Origin: Rhodocollybia butyracea
Taxonomy: Eukaryota > Basidiomycota > Agaricomycetes > Agaricales > Omphalotaceae
Direction of reading: 5' to 3'
Assembly (NCBI GenBank): GCA_015501585.1
Contig: JADNRY010000229.1
Location: 1-64,000, forward strand
Length of the DNA stretch: 64,000 nt
Both the position numbers and the translations under genes were made by a program. The notes beneath the pieces are model-generated. The model saw only the letters and a list, made by a program, of their open reading frames with translations, searched no databases and was not told the DNA's origin. Below are positions 10,340 to 21,089 of the stretch, piece after piece (positions within the stretch are counted from its first letter, which is position 1; the number at the start of each line of letters is the position of its first letter).

Positions 10340-10840
10340 GGGTTCAAACTAGTGGTGGGCATGATTCATGAGCTTCCATGAGTACTTGAGTTTGACTCAC
10401 CCATAAAGCTTGTAAGCTGAGCTCAACTACCAATGAGGCAAATCAGGGCATGCATGAATCATGGCTCAAGTGCAAGCCACCACTTTTTGGCCATGACTAC
10501 TCACTCCAAAAAGCTTGTGAGTACTTGAAAGTTAATACACTACAGATGCACTAACAATATTTATATGGATTTTTTGCTCCAGGTACCCATGCAAGGTACC
10601 CATTCCCATGGGTCTGGGTCAGTCACAGGTCATCCTTTGGGGATTTCCAGACCTTGTAAAGTACCATTTTAGTACCAATACCTGCAGATTGACCTGCATG
10701 ACCTGGATTCAGCAGATCCAGGTAGCCATTTCCCATGGGTCCGGGTCAGTCACAGGTCAGGATTATTTTCTGCCAGTACCTGCGCAGCGGATCCGGGTTG
10801 TCCAAGACCTAGACTCGTGTCCATCTCTAGTTGTCACCAG
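10340..10840. mobile_element. degenerate palindromic element (CCCATGGGTC type)
   Basis: It contains repeated CCCATGGGTCTGGGTCAGTC and CAGATCCAGGTA motifs in both orientations and ends GACTCGTGTCCATCTCTAG. That end matches the termini of the elements at 12349-12984 and 31401-31705. It is badly decayed, with no ORF. Confidence 0.45.
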
Positions 10841-10929
10841 CCATTGTCTGCAGGACTTGGAGGGGGCAAGCTGGGAGGAGAAGGGGTACCTATGAAAGGA
10901 GTCAGAAAAAGTAAAAATGGTTAAATCCA

Positions 10930-11290
10930 GCTCAGACTCACCATTACCGCCAATTTTGGTGCCCTATGCCATGTGCTCTTTGTTCCCTTTCACTTGCTTG
11001 GGCCCAACTTCTTCTGATTCTCTTTGTTGGCCTCTTGCTGCTTCTGCAGTGCAGCTGCTTGTTAACCAACATCCTCTGCTCCTTTTCCTCCTGTTCAGCT
11101 TTCTCCCTTGCAGCTTGTTTGGCTGCAGTAATAGCTATCCCTCTCTCTGCTGCTATGCGGCACAGGCTTGGAGCCATACAGCTTCCTCCTCAGCCCTCTT
11201 CTTGGCATCTGCTTCAGCTTGAAGCCATTCCCCCTTCTTCTTCTTCAGCTTCTCCTCCGCCTTCTCTTGTTGTTGTTTAAGTTCCTCATC
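10930..11290 (-). pseudogene. frameshifted coiled-coil ORF remnant
   Basis: Three minus-strand frames in succession give charged helical protein: EELKQQQEKAEEKLKKKKGE, then ERGIAITAAKQAAREKAEQE, then KQQEANKENQKKLGPSKRKG. The steady Glu/Lys/Gln/Ala content across two frameshifts suggests a decayed coding region rather than chance. It belongs to no family I can name, although similar segments occur in TE-encoded or DNA-associated fungal proteins. Confidence 0.4.
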
Positions 11291-11479
11291 AGAACTGTTA
11301 TCTTTGGACTGGCTGTTAAGATTGTGCAAGATGAAAGGCCCAAGAGGGATATATCAACAAAGTTAGTCTTGGACTGATATCAGAGATAGAGCATAGAGTG
11401 GGATGTGCAGTATAGCTATTGAATAAACCTTGTCACGCTGGAGAGACCAAGATAGAGACCATTCTAGGTTATTTGTAGC

Positions 11480-11705
11480 TCTGACATTTAAAGCCTATAG
11501 TATTTGAAACCTCTATATCTATAGCCTGTTTGTAGCTTTGTTGTAGCCTATTTGTAGCCTTGGTGTTACCCATCTGTAGTCTATTTGTAACCTTGGCATA
11601 GCCTATTTCCAACCTCCATGTAGCATTTCTGTGGCCTTTCTGTAGCTCTGCCATTCCATAGCTATGATCTATTGGAAGCTTTCATGTAGCCTATCTCTGG
11701 CGCTT
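11480..11705 (-). repeat. 11-bp tandem repeat block
   Basis: TAGCC polarity with variant spacers (AACCTCCATG, GCTCTGCCATT). Confidence 0.7.
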
Positions 11706-12190
11706 ATGAGTCATATCTAATCAAGTAATGTGAGTCAACCAGATGCACTTGCTATAGGATTGATGAACTGTTGATATATGCTATGTTGAAACTCACTCTC
11801 AAACACTAGATGCAGGTTCATATAGATGTAGTCAATTATGCCATTCGCTATTAGTCTTATGATACATAGCTTGTACGCTGCCTTGCAGTACCTATGAACA
11901 TTTACTATAGAATGACCATACCGACTCCATCTTCTAGGGTACATTATGCACATGTATATGCACTATGTTTAGCAGTACAACTCAAGTAGACTCATACATT
12001 GTTATAGGGTTTATTATATTCTGTAGTATAAATACTGTAGATATTTTCCTGTAACAATAACCAAGAATCCTACTACTATTTGTCTGGACACTTGTTCTGC
12101 TCTCAACAAGCACTCTTATATCTCCTGTAACCTCCTTACACTCTCAGGTGAGTATGCTGTCAACCTTGTGTTGACTGACCGCTGTTTCTA
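11706..12190. other. unassigned, LTR-like AT-rich DNA
   Basis: Contains TATTATATTCTGTAGTATAAATAC and a CT-rich stretch, as in LTR promoters and U5 regions, but I found no paired copy or target duplication. Confidence 0.25.
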
Positions 12191-12348
12191 CAATTAATTG
12201 CATATCCATGGTTTCCATGCAGCCTATCTATTGCCTATTTGTAGCCTCTGTATGGCCTATGGCCTATCTGTACCTTTGCCATTTCACATCCATGGTCTAT
12301 TTGAAGCCTCCATGTAGCCTTGGGGTTGCCTATCTGTGGCCCATCTGT

Positions 12349-12984
12349 AGAGATGTCCACGAGTCCGGGTCAAGTATACTTGCCACCCGTGGCACAAGTA
12401 CCTGTGGCCAAAAGGCTTGACCCGTGACCCAGGCAAGACCCGTGGGAAACGGGTCACTGACTCGCGAGACTTTGCACAAGTATACCTGCGGGTACTTGTC
12501 TGACCTGTCAGTACAAAATACACTAAGGTATACTGATTAATATTAATAGTTGCTTACTTGTAAGTCTTTGTTTTATAGTACATATATGCATAAAACATTA
12601 CATTACAACTGTTCACTACCATTTCATACTATAGCTTGAAGTAAAGATGTGCTGCTACAAATGTTTTGCATTGTAGACAGCTCACGGCAATTGGGCGCTA
12701 ATCTTAGCGCCCAATTGCCTACAACCTCAAACCTGTGGGGGAGTACTTGATAAGTACTATAATAAATATAACGCTATTATGTACTGTAAGTTTTGATACT
12801 AATTAACAAATGTGTAAGTTTACATGGCTTGCACAAGTCATGCAAGTACTTGCAAGTTACCAAGGTCTGACTTGTGACCCGCGCAAGACCCGTGGGAAAC
12901 AGGGATCCGGATCCACGAGTCAGATACTTGCGAGTTTTCCCATGGGTCTTACTTGTGAAGACCTGGACTTGTGGACATCTCTAC
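12349..12984. mobile_element. MITE with AGAGATGTCCAC termini and central hairpin
   Basis: The left end AGAGATGTCCACGAGTCC (12349) is answered by GGACTTGTGGACATCTCT ending at 12982. Subterminal CCCGTGGGAAACGGGTC-type palindromes lie near both ends. The interior holds a perfect-looking stem, CAATTGGGCGCTAA paired with TTAGCGCCCAATTG, at 12687-12719. The element splits an 11-bp repeat block, leaving CTGT on both sides as a possible target duplication. It has no ORF. Confidence 0.65.
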
Positions 12985-13059
12985 CTGTAGCCCATCATCA
13001 AAGGTTGATCAATGAGTTTAACAGCGCACACAGCACTTAAGTAGACCTTGGTTGCACAG

Positions 13060-13250
13060 ACACAAGGGAGATGCTCATGTGGACAACCTCCATGTGACCT
13101 ATATGTAGCCTATGTGTAGTCTTAGTGTAGCTGTTTGTTGCCTCTCTGTAGCTTTGCCATTCCATGGCTATGGGATATTTGAAGCCTCCATGTAGCCTAT
13201 ATCTGGCTATTTGTAGCCTTGGCATAGCCGATTTGCAACCTAGATAGTGT
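13060..13250 (-). repeat. 11-bp tandem repeat block
   Basis: TAGCC polarity; its text closely follows part of the blocks at 18.7-19.1 and 23.3 kb (GCTGTTTGTTGCCTCTCTGTAG). Confidence 0.7.
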
Positions 13251-13400
13251 ACTTGATCTGGGAATGGCAACAATGTTAATAGTGTGAGTGGAACCTGGAA
13301 ATGAGTAGGCCTATGAGAGGAAGTGTTTCTGACTCTAAGAGTAGGACCCGCTGAGTACAAGCGTTTCTGAAGACAATGAGGTGGTATCGGAAAGTCAAGC
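13251..13400 (-). mobile_element. LTR remnant of the 640-bp LTR family
   Basis: GTGTACTTGATCTGGGAATG and GAGTAGGACCCGCTGAG resemble the LTR at 40240-40879 and the segments at 8580-8800 and 15520-15545. It is truncated. Confidence 0.5.
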
Positions 13401-13423
13401 AGACTGATATCCTATTTTCCTGA

Positions 13424-13963
13424 GTGAAGGATTTGGAGTCGTTGTTGGCCATGGTGACTGTGGAGTTCTGGAAGTCCCGGGATTGTACCAAGGAATTGGA
13501 ACAACAATTGGCACAATGCTCTCAGGATGGTGGTGATTCAAGTAATGTTGCACAGTTACAAGATGTGAGTCAGTCTTTGCCGTTACCTTTCTTCTATTGT
13601 AACGTCAATGGTCCAGGTTGTACGTGATTTGAAACATTTGGAGTGTGAGCTTTGTGCAAGCATGCATTCAAGGTCCTCCAGGATAGTCATGACAATCATC
13701 TCTGTTGTCATGACTGTGATGCCAATGTGAACCGCCGTGTACAGCAGGATTTCAGTGCTTCAGACACTCAGTTGTGTGAAAGTTGGAGGGTGTTGAAGAT
13801 GCTGGAGAACATGTTAGAAAGCACTGCAGGTTTGCCTACCGACTCGATATTGCATCAACTTCAGTCTGATTGGGAGCTCCTCATCAAAGAGCCGAACACT
13901 GCTTTGGAATACGCCTCCATGCTTTGGCAGTTGGATCTTCCCTGTTTTGTTAACTGCTTCTAA
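13424..13963 (+). pseudogene. spliced ORF of unknown function, frameshifted
   Basis: Exon 1 (13424-13564, phase 0, may extend upstream) encodes a coiled-coil-like stretch (RDCTKELEQQLAQCSQDGGD). A GT-AG intron at 13565-13616 (GTGAGT...GTCCAG) joins it to VVRDLKHLECEL. A one-base frame change near 13645 then leads to CKHAFKVLQDSHDNHLCCHD and helical sequence ending at 13963. C..C...H...C residues could form a small zinc site. It lies directly after an LTR scrap, so it may be the first ORF of an uncharacterised retroelement or a host gene fragment. I do not recognise the family. Confidence 0.4.
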
Positions 13964-14049
13964 CAGCAAGTAGCTGAGCCCTTGTTCTGGCTCCAGAACT
14001 TGCTTGCTATTCCTACTGACCGTACACTTGCGGAATCCCCTTTCTTTAC

Positions 14050-14380
14050 CCTTAGTGTTGCCTCCTTGTAATCAATAGTCTCTTTGTAGCCCCAGTGTAA
14101 CCTATTTATTGTGTATTTGTAGCCTTGGAGTAGCTTACCTGTAGACCATCCATAGCCTATTTGTACCCCTGATGTTGCCTAATTGTTACCTATCTGTAGC
14201 CTATCTACACTCTATTATAGCCTTGGTGTCACCTACCTGTTGCACATTTGTAGCCTTGGAGTAGCCTATCTGTAATCCATCCATAGCTTATGTGTAGCCC
14301 TGGTGTTGCCTACTTGTAATCTATCTGTAGTCTATCTGTAGCCTATCTGTACCCTTGATGTAACCTATCTGTAGCCTCAG
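14050..14380 (-). repeat. 11-bp tandem repeat block, interrupted by the LTR element
   Basis: The block reads GTAGCCTCAG at 14371-14380 and resumes as CTCAGAGTAGCC at 18717, on the other side of the LTR element. The uninterrupted text GTAGCCTCAGAGTAGCC is seen elsewhere, for example near 22980. Confidence 0.85.
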
Positions 14381-14580
14381 TGTAAGGCCTCTACGAGGTG
14401 TTGCTTAATTCACATGAGTGAACACGACAAGCTTTATAGCATGTAGTGTACCAGTATAAAAGAAGACTTAGTTATGTAAGTCATACGGTATGCAGTATAT
14501 AGAAAAGTAAATATATTGAATATAAAAGAAATTGAATGGCAACGCAGCACCTTAAGACTAGTAACAGCATAGCCGTTACA
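14381..14580 (-). repeat. 3' LTR of the 14.4-18.7 kb element
   Basis: 200 bp, beginning TGTAAGGCCTC and ending CCGTTACA on the plus strand. TSD CTCAG at 14376-14380. Confidence 0.9.
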
Positions 14581-14668
14581 CCCTCCCCCGCAAGACAACC
14601 TTTGCAGAAGTGAGGGGATGGTGTAGATGGATAGGAGACTCCAGCGTTGGCATAACGCGGGGTGCCTC

Positions 14669-15334
14669 TGTGGCCCCAGTAGACCACATAGAGCCTGTTG
14701 CCGTCAGATGTGCTGATGTTCAGTGGCTGAATCACAGGCGCTCGGAATCCATCAATGAGTCGGAACATTCGATTTTGACCCGTTCCAACCGCTTGATAAA
14801 TTCCCCCAGGAATATAGGCGAAGCAGTTCTGAGAAGAAGCAGTGCTGGAGGAGTTGCTAGTCCTGTTGCCGGATGTAGGGGGAATTATCCCAGTCTGGCG
14901 CTTTGCTGGCTTAAAAGCTGAGGCTGAGGCTGTATTAATTATGCTGGAACGTTGTGGTGTAGTGAGAACATCAACGGCGGCCTTTTCAGCGGTTGCATTA
15001 GAGATATAATCAGAGGCATTAAGTGCGACATTAGGCACGGGGTTACGGGTCGACTTTCAAGAGGGGGTGGAAGGAGGCGAGCTAGTGGGATTCACCAACA
15101 GCTTGCCTAAGGGCAGGAATTAGTCTGTAAGTCGATGCTAGGATGAATATTAGCTTACTCAAGTTCTCTTGGGTCAAGCTGAGTTGTGACTTGAACCGTT
15201 CAGTGGCGCTGGCATAGGCACCTTCTGCATCTTCAAGCTCGGCATTGATAGCCAATAAATCTACAATTGGGTTAGTGTAGTCGATAGGCTTTTTAGATTT
15301 GTGTACCTTCGGAATCCTTATTAAACAAAGCCAT
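14669..15334 (-). pseudogene. truncated second copy of the RNase H1-N/viroplasmin-like gene, introns retained
   Basis: It repeats exons 1-3 of the 1010-2085 gene in reverse orientation, with the same two introns (GTACAC...TTGTAG and GTAAGC...CCTTAG) and the same TGA. It follows the gene until YVVYWGH, then departs at about 14669 into 90 bp leading to the polypurine tract. The second module and last exon are therefore missing. The gene copy is in the sense orientation of the enclosing LTR element, so unspliced introns are notable. Confidence 0.75.
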
Positions 15335-17247
15335 TCAAACCTCACACTCCTTTTTGGCTGCAGCAAGGGCTTGGATGGATCGTGGCGTTGGAGGTGGAGT
15401 TTTTTCTTTATTATAATTGGTAAAATCGTAAACTGGGGGGAACAAGAGGGGAAATGAGTCTGGGGTGCAACGAAACATAAAAGATGAACTCGGCAAGTAA
15501 GCCTAAGAGTAGATGAGTTTCCGACTCGAAGGGTAGGACCCACTAAGTGCAAGTGGCTTTGATAGCGATATGAGCAGAAGCGGAAGGTCAAGCGGTAGCT
15601 GACCTGATGCGGCGCAAACAGAGCAGAACCAAATAGATGATAGTAGATTGCAGAGGTTGTGAAAACAATGGAGTGAAGAAACAGAGTTAAAGAAACAGAT
15701 AAAGCGAGAAACCAGAACACACAAGAGCACACAAGTCAAGGGGTTAAGCAATATTATATTATACCAGGGTACAATGCCATAGAAGCCTGTGGCCCTCACT
15801 GCCCTGGATACTCTGATACTTATCCTTTAATTTCGAAAAAATGGGGGCTTTTGATGGGAAATTTGAAAGATCAATAAGAACTGATCTCCCATGGGACATC
15901 TAAATATATCAGAGACCCAGAAAAGGTAGAGAACATATCAGGGTATCAGGGGATGAAAAGGATCAGCCTTATCCATGTCAATCTGCATGTTATATCAAGC
16001 AATCTTTAGACTCACCTCTTTTCATTAACTTCCTTTTATGGACATACAGCTTTGTCCTCATCCACTAAAATCAAAGGTCATCCAAAAAATATTTTGCAAT
16101 CCAGCCCAAAAAAGGCTATAGGTAATGTATTAATATTTGAGCACTGTACCTTGACATATGGGGTAGCGTAATGGGTGGGATTGAATGAAAAGATTTAGAT
16201 TACCTTCGGTCAAAGCTGTACATCACTGCCTAATTGGGAATGCCAGCAAAGCGGCCTAAAAGCCTGGTTGTACAGCAGATATCCTTGCTAATAAGGATGT
16301 ACATAGTGTCTATAGATATATAAGAGGTCCCTGAAGCGAAATTACAGCCAGAGCGGCGGTCAAAGCTGTTTTATTACCATATTTAGAATGCCAGCAAAGC
16401 GGCCTAAAAGCTTGCTTGTGCATGGATATTCTACCTAATAGCAGTCTAGATAGCATGCATAGATGTACTGTAGGTACCTAATGCGAGATTAGAGCAGGTA
16501 TATGCGATAATAGTAGCCCTGCTTCGATGTTTGGAGCGGTGGCTGTGCTGTGAAAAATCGAAATAAAACTAGGGATGTTCAATATACTAGTGGTACAGGC
16601 ATGGTCTCTGCATAATATATATGTGCCTGAAGCGGAATCAGAGCATTCTGTGGAAGGAATCAGCTGTAATTGGCAGTTCTAGGCCGGAGGAGGTCAAAGC
16701 TGTATGTCCAAATAGGGAAATATATGATTACATACAGGTGGTGTTGAGTCGAAGTTGGGCTCAGTAATGGCATGGCCTCTCAAGGTCTGAGGTCAGGAAT
16801 ACATATCTGAGTGCTGTAGTATACTAGCTACGCCCTACAGGTGCTATATTTGGCAATATGTGGGCAGGAATATGTACATGGAGTGATCAATGGTGAGTAA
16901 CCATCAAAATTTGCATTTTTGAGGAATTAAATACTGATAGTGAGTGTCTAAACGCAGGTAGGACCTCAGGACTCGGTAGGTATACTGTCCTACATAGTAT
17001 GCACTCGATCTGTGTCCAAGAATTATTAATATGGCGCCAGAGGCGATGGTATGTACTGATCTTTATAGATTTTGCATCAAAACTCGATTTTTTGAGGAAT
17101 TAGCATGGAATACTGGGGCCTTGAGAGTAACCAGGGGGTTAAGACGTTGTATATAGACTGTACTACATGGTATTAGTCTTTGCCATATGCAAGAACGATT
17201 TATGCAGGACCTGAAGCGATGGTATTCCCTGATCTGTATGGATTCTG

Positions 17248-17991
17248 TCAAAAAATGTGTGGATGTTGCATTCTTGATGCCCATTGTACTAATGTTGAGT
17301 GATAATCTTGTACTCCCTTAACAGGTGAGTAAGTGATTGACTCAAACTGCTGAGTAGCTTGATGAATTGTAGATGCTTGAACGCATCTATCGAATAAGCC
17401 AATAATGGCTTCTTCACTGGTCCACTTAATTGTGGTCCTGTGTGCACCAACAACTTTGTCGTTGTACCAATCTAGTGCTTTTTCTTTTAGAAACATGCCT
17501 AAGATTTGTAATCTTGCACTATCATAAGCTGGACTGCAATAGCGGTGTGCTACAAACCATCGAAGGAGTGACAATACTAGCCACCTTTCAAATACCTCTA
17601 CATCGGGAGTACCTTTGTAGCTCTCCGGTGATGGTACTTTGATATTCTTTACTCCCTCCAATGGAGGAAGTGCAGTGCCTACATGTTCATGTATCTGCTT
17701 TCTGTACACTTTGTGTACTTGGTGTTGCCACAGTTTCTCATTTATAGAGACATCGTCTCTTGGTTCTTTTATGGCAGTCATTTGACTGCCTTCTGATCGA
17801 CTGTTGTTATCAGTTGTCATCGTAGGGTTTTCTCCTTGCTGAAGTATTTCCTCTGTTAATTGAATGAGGAGCTTTTTAGGCTCACTCATTTTTTCCTCTG
17901 ACGGTTTGACTGTGTGGGAATTGTTCTGTGATGTGGCGTCATTATTATCAGACGTGCAATTATTCGCTGTCTCTGAACTCGGTGAAGTCAT
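17248..17991 (-). CDS. Ty3/gypsy-type Gag (capsid) protein
   Basis: An intact 247-residue ORF. The N-terminal 90 residues are Ser/Asn/Glu-rich and disordered. Residues of about 115-240 form a retrotransposon gag domain: PSPESYKGTPDVEVFERWLV, then LRWFVAHRYCS, LQILGMFLKEKALDWYND and YHSTLVQWASRM. The aromatic spacing (W...L...F...A..W) is that of gypsy capsid. There is no CCHC zinc knuckle; the ORF ends shortly after the capsid. It would assemble the particle and package element RNA. It is the only open retroviral gene in the element. Confidence 0.8.
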   Translation of the reverse strand: MTSPSSETANNCTSDNNDATSQNNSHTVKPSEEKMSEPKKLLIQLTEEILQQGENPTMTTDNNSRSEGSQMTAIKEPRDDVSINEKLWQHQVHKVYRKQIHEHVGTALPPLEGVKNIKVPSPESYKGTPDVEVFERWLVLSLLRWFVAHRYCSPAYDSARLQILGMFLKEKALDWYNDKVVGAHRTTIKWTSEEAIIGLFDRCVQASTIHQATQQFESITYSPVKGVQDYHSTLVQWASRMQHPHIF

Positions 17992-18034
17992 CTGAGTGTT
18001 TTAAAGGCTTAGAATGGAAGTGAATTTCTTAAAA

Positions 18035-18383
18035 CATCAGGAAAAGCCGTTTTTGCCTAGGTGACCCCAGAGTGGCCTAAAGCAAACTAGGTGCAAACTG
18101 AACCAAACTTTAAAACCCTACATCCATGTGGTGACTGACCACAAAGCATTAGAATTCTTCCTTACACAAAGGAAGCTTTCAAGTCATCAAGCACGCTGGA
18201 TGGAATACCTATCCAGGTTTGACAGGGTATCCTAGGCAAACCTAGGCTTGCCTAGGGAATCCTCAAGAGCCTTGACTGGCAAGGGACAAGCCCAAATTCC
18301 TAGGATGCCATAGGATTCATAGGTCACCTAGTTTGCTTTAGGCCACTCTGGGGTCACCTAGGCAAAAACGGCTTTTCCTGATG
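18035..18383. mobile_element. MITE (CATCAGGAAAAGC family) holding a gypsy RNase H fragment
   Basis: The ends are CATCAGGAAAAGCCGTTTTT and its reverse complement at 18364-18383. It belongs to the same family as 25416-25765, 36510-37386 and 59761-60134. Unlike the other copies, its left half is short. Positions 18119-18223 encode 35 in-frame residues of gypsy RNase H on the plus strand (VVTDHKALEFFL, then RKLSSHQARWMEYLSRFD). Confidence 0.7.
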
Positions 18384-18516
18384 AAAGAAGTTCTTAATGA
18401 TCAAAAGAAGCTGATTGCAAGGATGTTTGATGAATATGATTGATATTGTACTGCGTACTGTATCTTTTACTTTTAAACAATGGTAAGTGTATAACACTAC
18501 TTGATGTTCAAAAAAG

Positions 18517-18716
18517 TGTAAGGCCTCTACGAGGCGTTGCTTAATTCACATGAGTGAACATGACAAGCTTTATAGCATGTAGTGTACCAGTATAAAAGAA
18601 GACTTACTTATGTAAGTCATATGGTATGCAGTATATAGAAAAGTAAATATATTGAATATAAAAGAAATTGAATGGCAATGCAGCGCCTTAAGACCAGTAA
18701 CGGCATAGCCGTTACA
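18517..18716 (-). repeat. 5' LTR of the 14.4-18.7 kb element
   Basis: 200 bp, TG...CA on both strands, TSD CTCAG at 18717-18721. Its mirror image is 25082-25281. Confidence 0.9.
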
Positions 18717-21070
18717 CTCAGAGTAGCCTATCTGTATCCCTTCCATAGCCTATCTGTACCCCTGGTGTTGCCTACTTGTACTCTATTTGTAGCCTATCTG
18801 TAGCTTATCTGTACCCTTGATGTAGCCTATCCATACCCTACTTATATCTGTAGCTATCTGTAGATTATCATTGCATATCCATGGTCTATTTATAGCCTAT
18901 TTGTAGCCTTGACATAGCCTATTTGTGACCTCCATATAGCCTATCCATAGCCTATCTATAGCTTTGCCATTTAATATCCATGGTCTATTTCAAGCCTATG
19001 CATAGCCTATGCCTAGCTTTGTTGTAGCCTATTTGCAACCTCCATGTAGTCTGTCTGTGGTCTCTTTGTAGCCTTGGTGTTGGCTACCTGTAGCCTATCC
19101 TCAGCTGATCTGTATTTGTAGCCTTGGCATAGAGATGAGAGGAAGGCAAGCCTGGTCATATTGGGTCATTATGGCTGTATCCCTGCCAAGGATTGGGTGA
19201 CCCACCAACAGGGATCTTGTATCTCTAGATGTGAGTTGAGTGACCTGTCAAAGGGGGGGTGAAGGTACGCTCAGCCTGAGAGGGAGAAATAGAGAAACCG
19301 AGAGAGATGTGAAAGTACTATAGAAGGTCAAGTTATAATTGTATTATCATGTGATTGTAATGTAAAGATATATAAGTGCCAAGGGCAGTATTACTGATAG
19401 ATATGGGAAACACCAAGGCTACAAAGAGACCACAGACAGACTACATGGAGGTTGCAAATAGGCTACAACAAAGCTATGCATAGGCTATGCATAGGCTTGA
19501 AATAGACCATGGATATTAAATGGCAAAGCTATAGATAGGCTATGGATAGGCTATATGGAGGTCACAAATAGGCTATGGATAGGCTACATGGAGGCTATAA
19601 ATAGACCATGGATAATCAATGATAATCTACAGATAGCTACAGATAGGCAACAACAAGGCTACAAATAGGCTGTAGATAGGGCACATATAGGCAACACCAA
19701 TGCTATGAAGAGGCTAAAAAGAGACTATATGGAGGTTGCAAATAAGCTATGCCAAGGCTATAAAATTTAAATAGGTTCAAACAAAGTTACATAGGCCAGA
19801 GATAGGCTAATGATGAAAGCTTCACCTAGGCCATAGGTATGAAATGGCAAAGCTACAGAAAGGCAACAGAAAGGCTGTGTTGACATAGGACCACCCATGT
19901 GTATATGCATAGGAGGAGGACAATGGGGGAGGTACGGAAGATGTTCATCTGAATTGTTTGTTGGCATTGGACCAGAAGAAACAGGTAAGCCAGTAATCGG
20001 AGATGAAATAACCAGGTGCGGTTTTGATGCCAAGGTTACAAGTAGACTACAGATAGGTAACACCAAGGCTAGCCTACAGATACACTACATGGAGGTTGCA
20101 AATAGGTTAGGCCAAGGCTACAAATAGGCTACAACAAAGCTATAAACAAGCTATATATAGGCTACATGGAGGCTGCACATAGACCATCAACATGAAATGG
20201 CAAAGCTACAAATAGGCTACAGCTAGGCCATATAGAGGTTTCAAATAAGCTTTGACAAGGCTACAAATAATCTACAACAAGGCCACAAACAGGCTATAGA
20301 TAGGCTCCATTGAAAGGCTGGAGATATCTGATAGACTACATGGAGGCTGCATGAAGGTTGCAAATAGGCTATGCCAAGGCTACAAATAGCCAGATATAGG
20401 CTACATGGAGGCTTCAAATATCCCATTGCCATGGAATGGCAAAGCTACAGAGAGGCAACAAACAGCTACACCAAGACTACACATAGTCTATGGATAGGCT
20501 ATATGGAGGTCACAAATAGGGTATGTCAAGGCTACAAGTAGGCTATAGATAGGTTACATTGAGGCTATAAATAGACCATGGATGTGAAATGGCAAAGGTC
20601 CAGATAGGCCATAGGCCATATAGATAGGCTACATGGAGGCTATAAATAGACCATGGATATGCAATGATAATCTACAGATAGCTACAGATATGAGTAGGGT
20701 ATGGATAGGCTACATCAAGGGTACAGATAAGCTACAGATAGGCTACAAATAGAGTACAAGTAGGCAACACCAGGGATACAGATAGGCTATGGAAGGGATA
20801 CAGATAGGCTACTCTGAGGCTACAGATAGACTACAGATAGATTACAAGTAGGCAACACCAGGGCTACACATAAGCTATGGATGGATTACAGATAGGCTAC
20901 TCCAAGGCTACAAATATGCAACAGATAGGTGACACCAAGGCTATAAATAGACTATAGATAGGCTACAGATAGATTACAAGTAGGCAACACAAGGAGTACA
21001 AATATGCTATGGACAGTCTACAGATAGGCTCCTCTGAGGCTACAAATAGGTTACAGATAGGCTATACCTG
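18717..21070. repeat. 11-bp tandem repeat module with internal polarity switch, left arm
   Basis: TAGCC polarity runs to about 19130. A 275-bp non-repetitive insert follows, and from about 19406 the polarity is GGCTAC. The flanks of the insert are themselves mirror images (for example CTCTTTGTAGCCTTGGTGTT versus AACACCAAGGCTACAAAGAG), so a smaller palindrome sits inside the large arm. Confidence 0.85.
19132..19405. mobile_element. 275-bp insert at the polarity switch, possibly a solo LTR
   Basis: It contains GACCTGTCAAAGGGGGGGTG (a polypurine-like tract) and a GATATATAAGTGCC box. Copies occur at the same place in all four arms: 24394-24668, 39202-39484 and 55936-56219. No ORF or clear target duplication is visible. 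Confidence 0.5.
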
Positions 21071-21089
21071 TATCCCACAAAGGCAACCT

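Larger units (their letters stand above)
14381..18716 (-). mobile_element. non-autonomous Ty3/gypsy-type LTR element with 200-bp LTRs
   Basis: The LTRs at 14381-14580 and 18517-18716 share TG...CA ends and CTCAG duplications outside both. The polypurine tract (GGGGGAGGG on the minus strand) lies next to 14580, so the element is read on the minus strand. The two LTRs differ at about 8 of 200 positions by my count, so it is not young. From its 5' end the interior carries a MITE, a gag gene, about 1.3 kb of non-coding repeat, an embedded LTR-like segment, and a truncated copy of the 1010-2085 gene. There is no protease, reverse transcriptase or integrase, so movement would need enzymes in trans. 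The minus-strand 5' LTR is followed by CTTTTTTGAACATC, where I see no obvious tRNA primer site. Confidence 0.85.

Noticed and set aside
16811..16852. Window start and 16.8/28.6 kb identity read as circular-permuted or terminal repeats of a replicon
   Set aside because: The matches are internal to a dispersed LTR element with a deletion in one copy. Nothing suggests a circular or viral genome.
19767..20066. ORFs of 60-100 residues in the tandem repeat blocks
   Set aside because: They arise from stop-poor readings of the 11-bp repeat, appear mirrored in every arm, and show repeat-derived peptides only.
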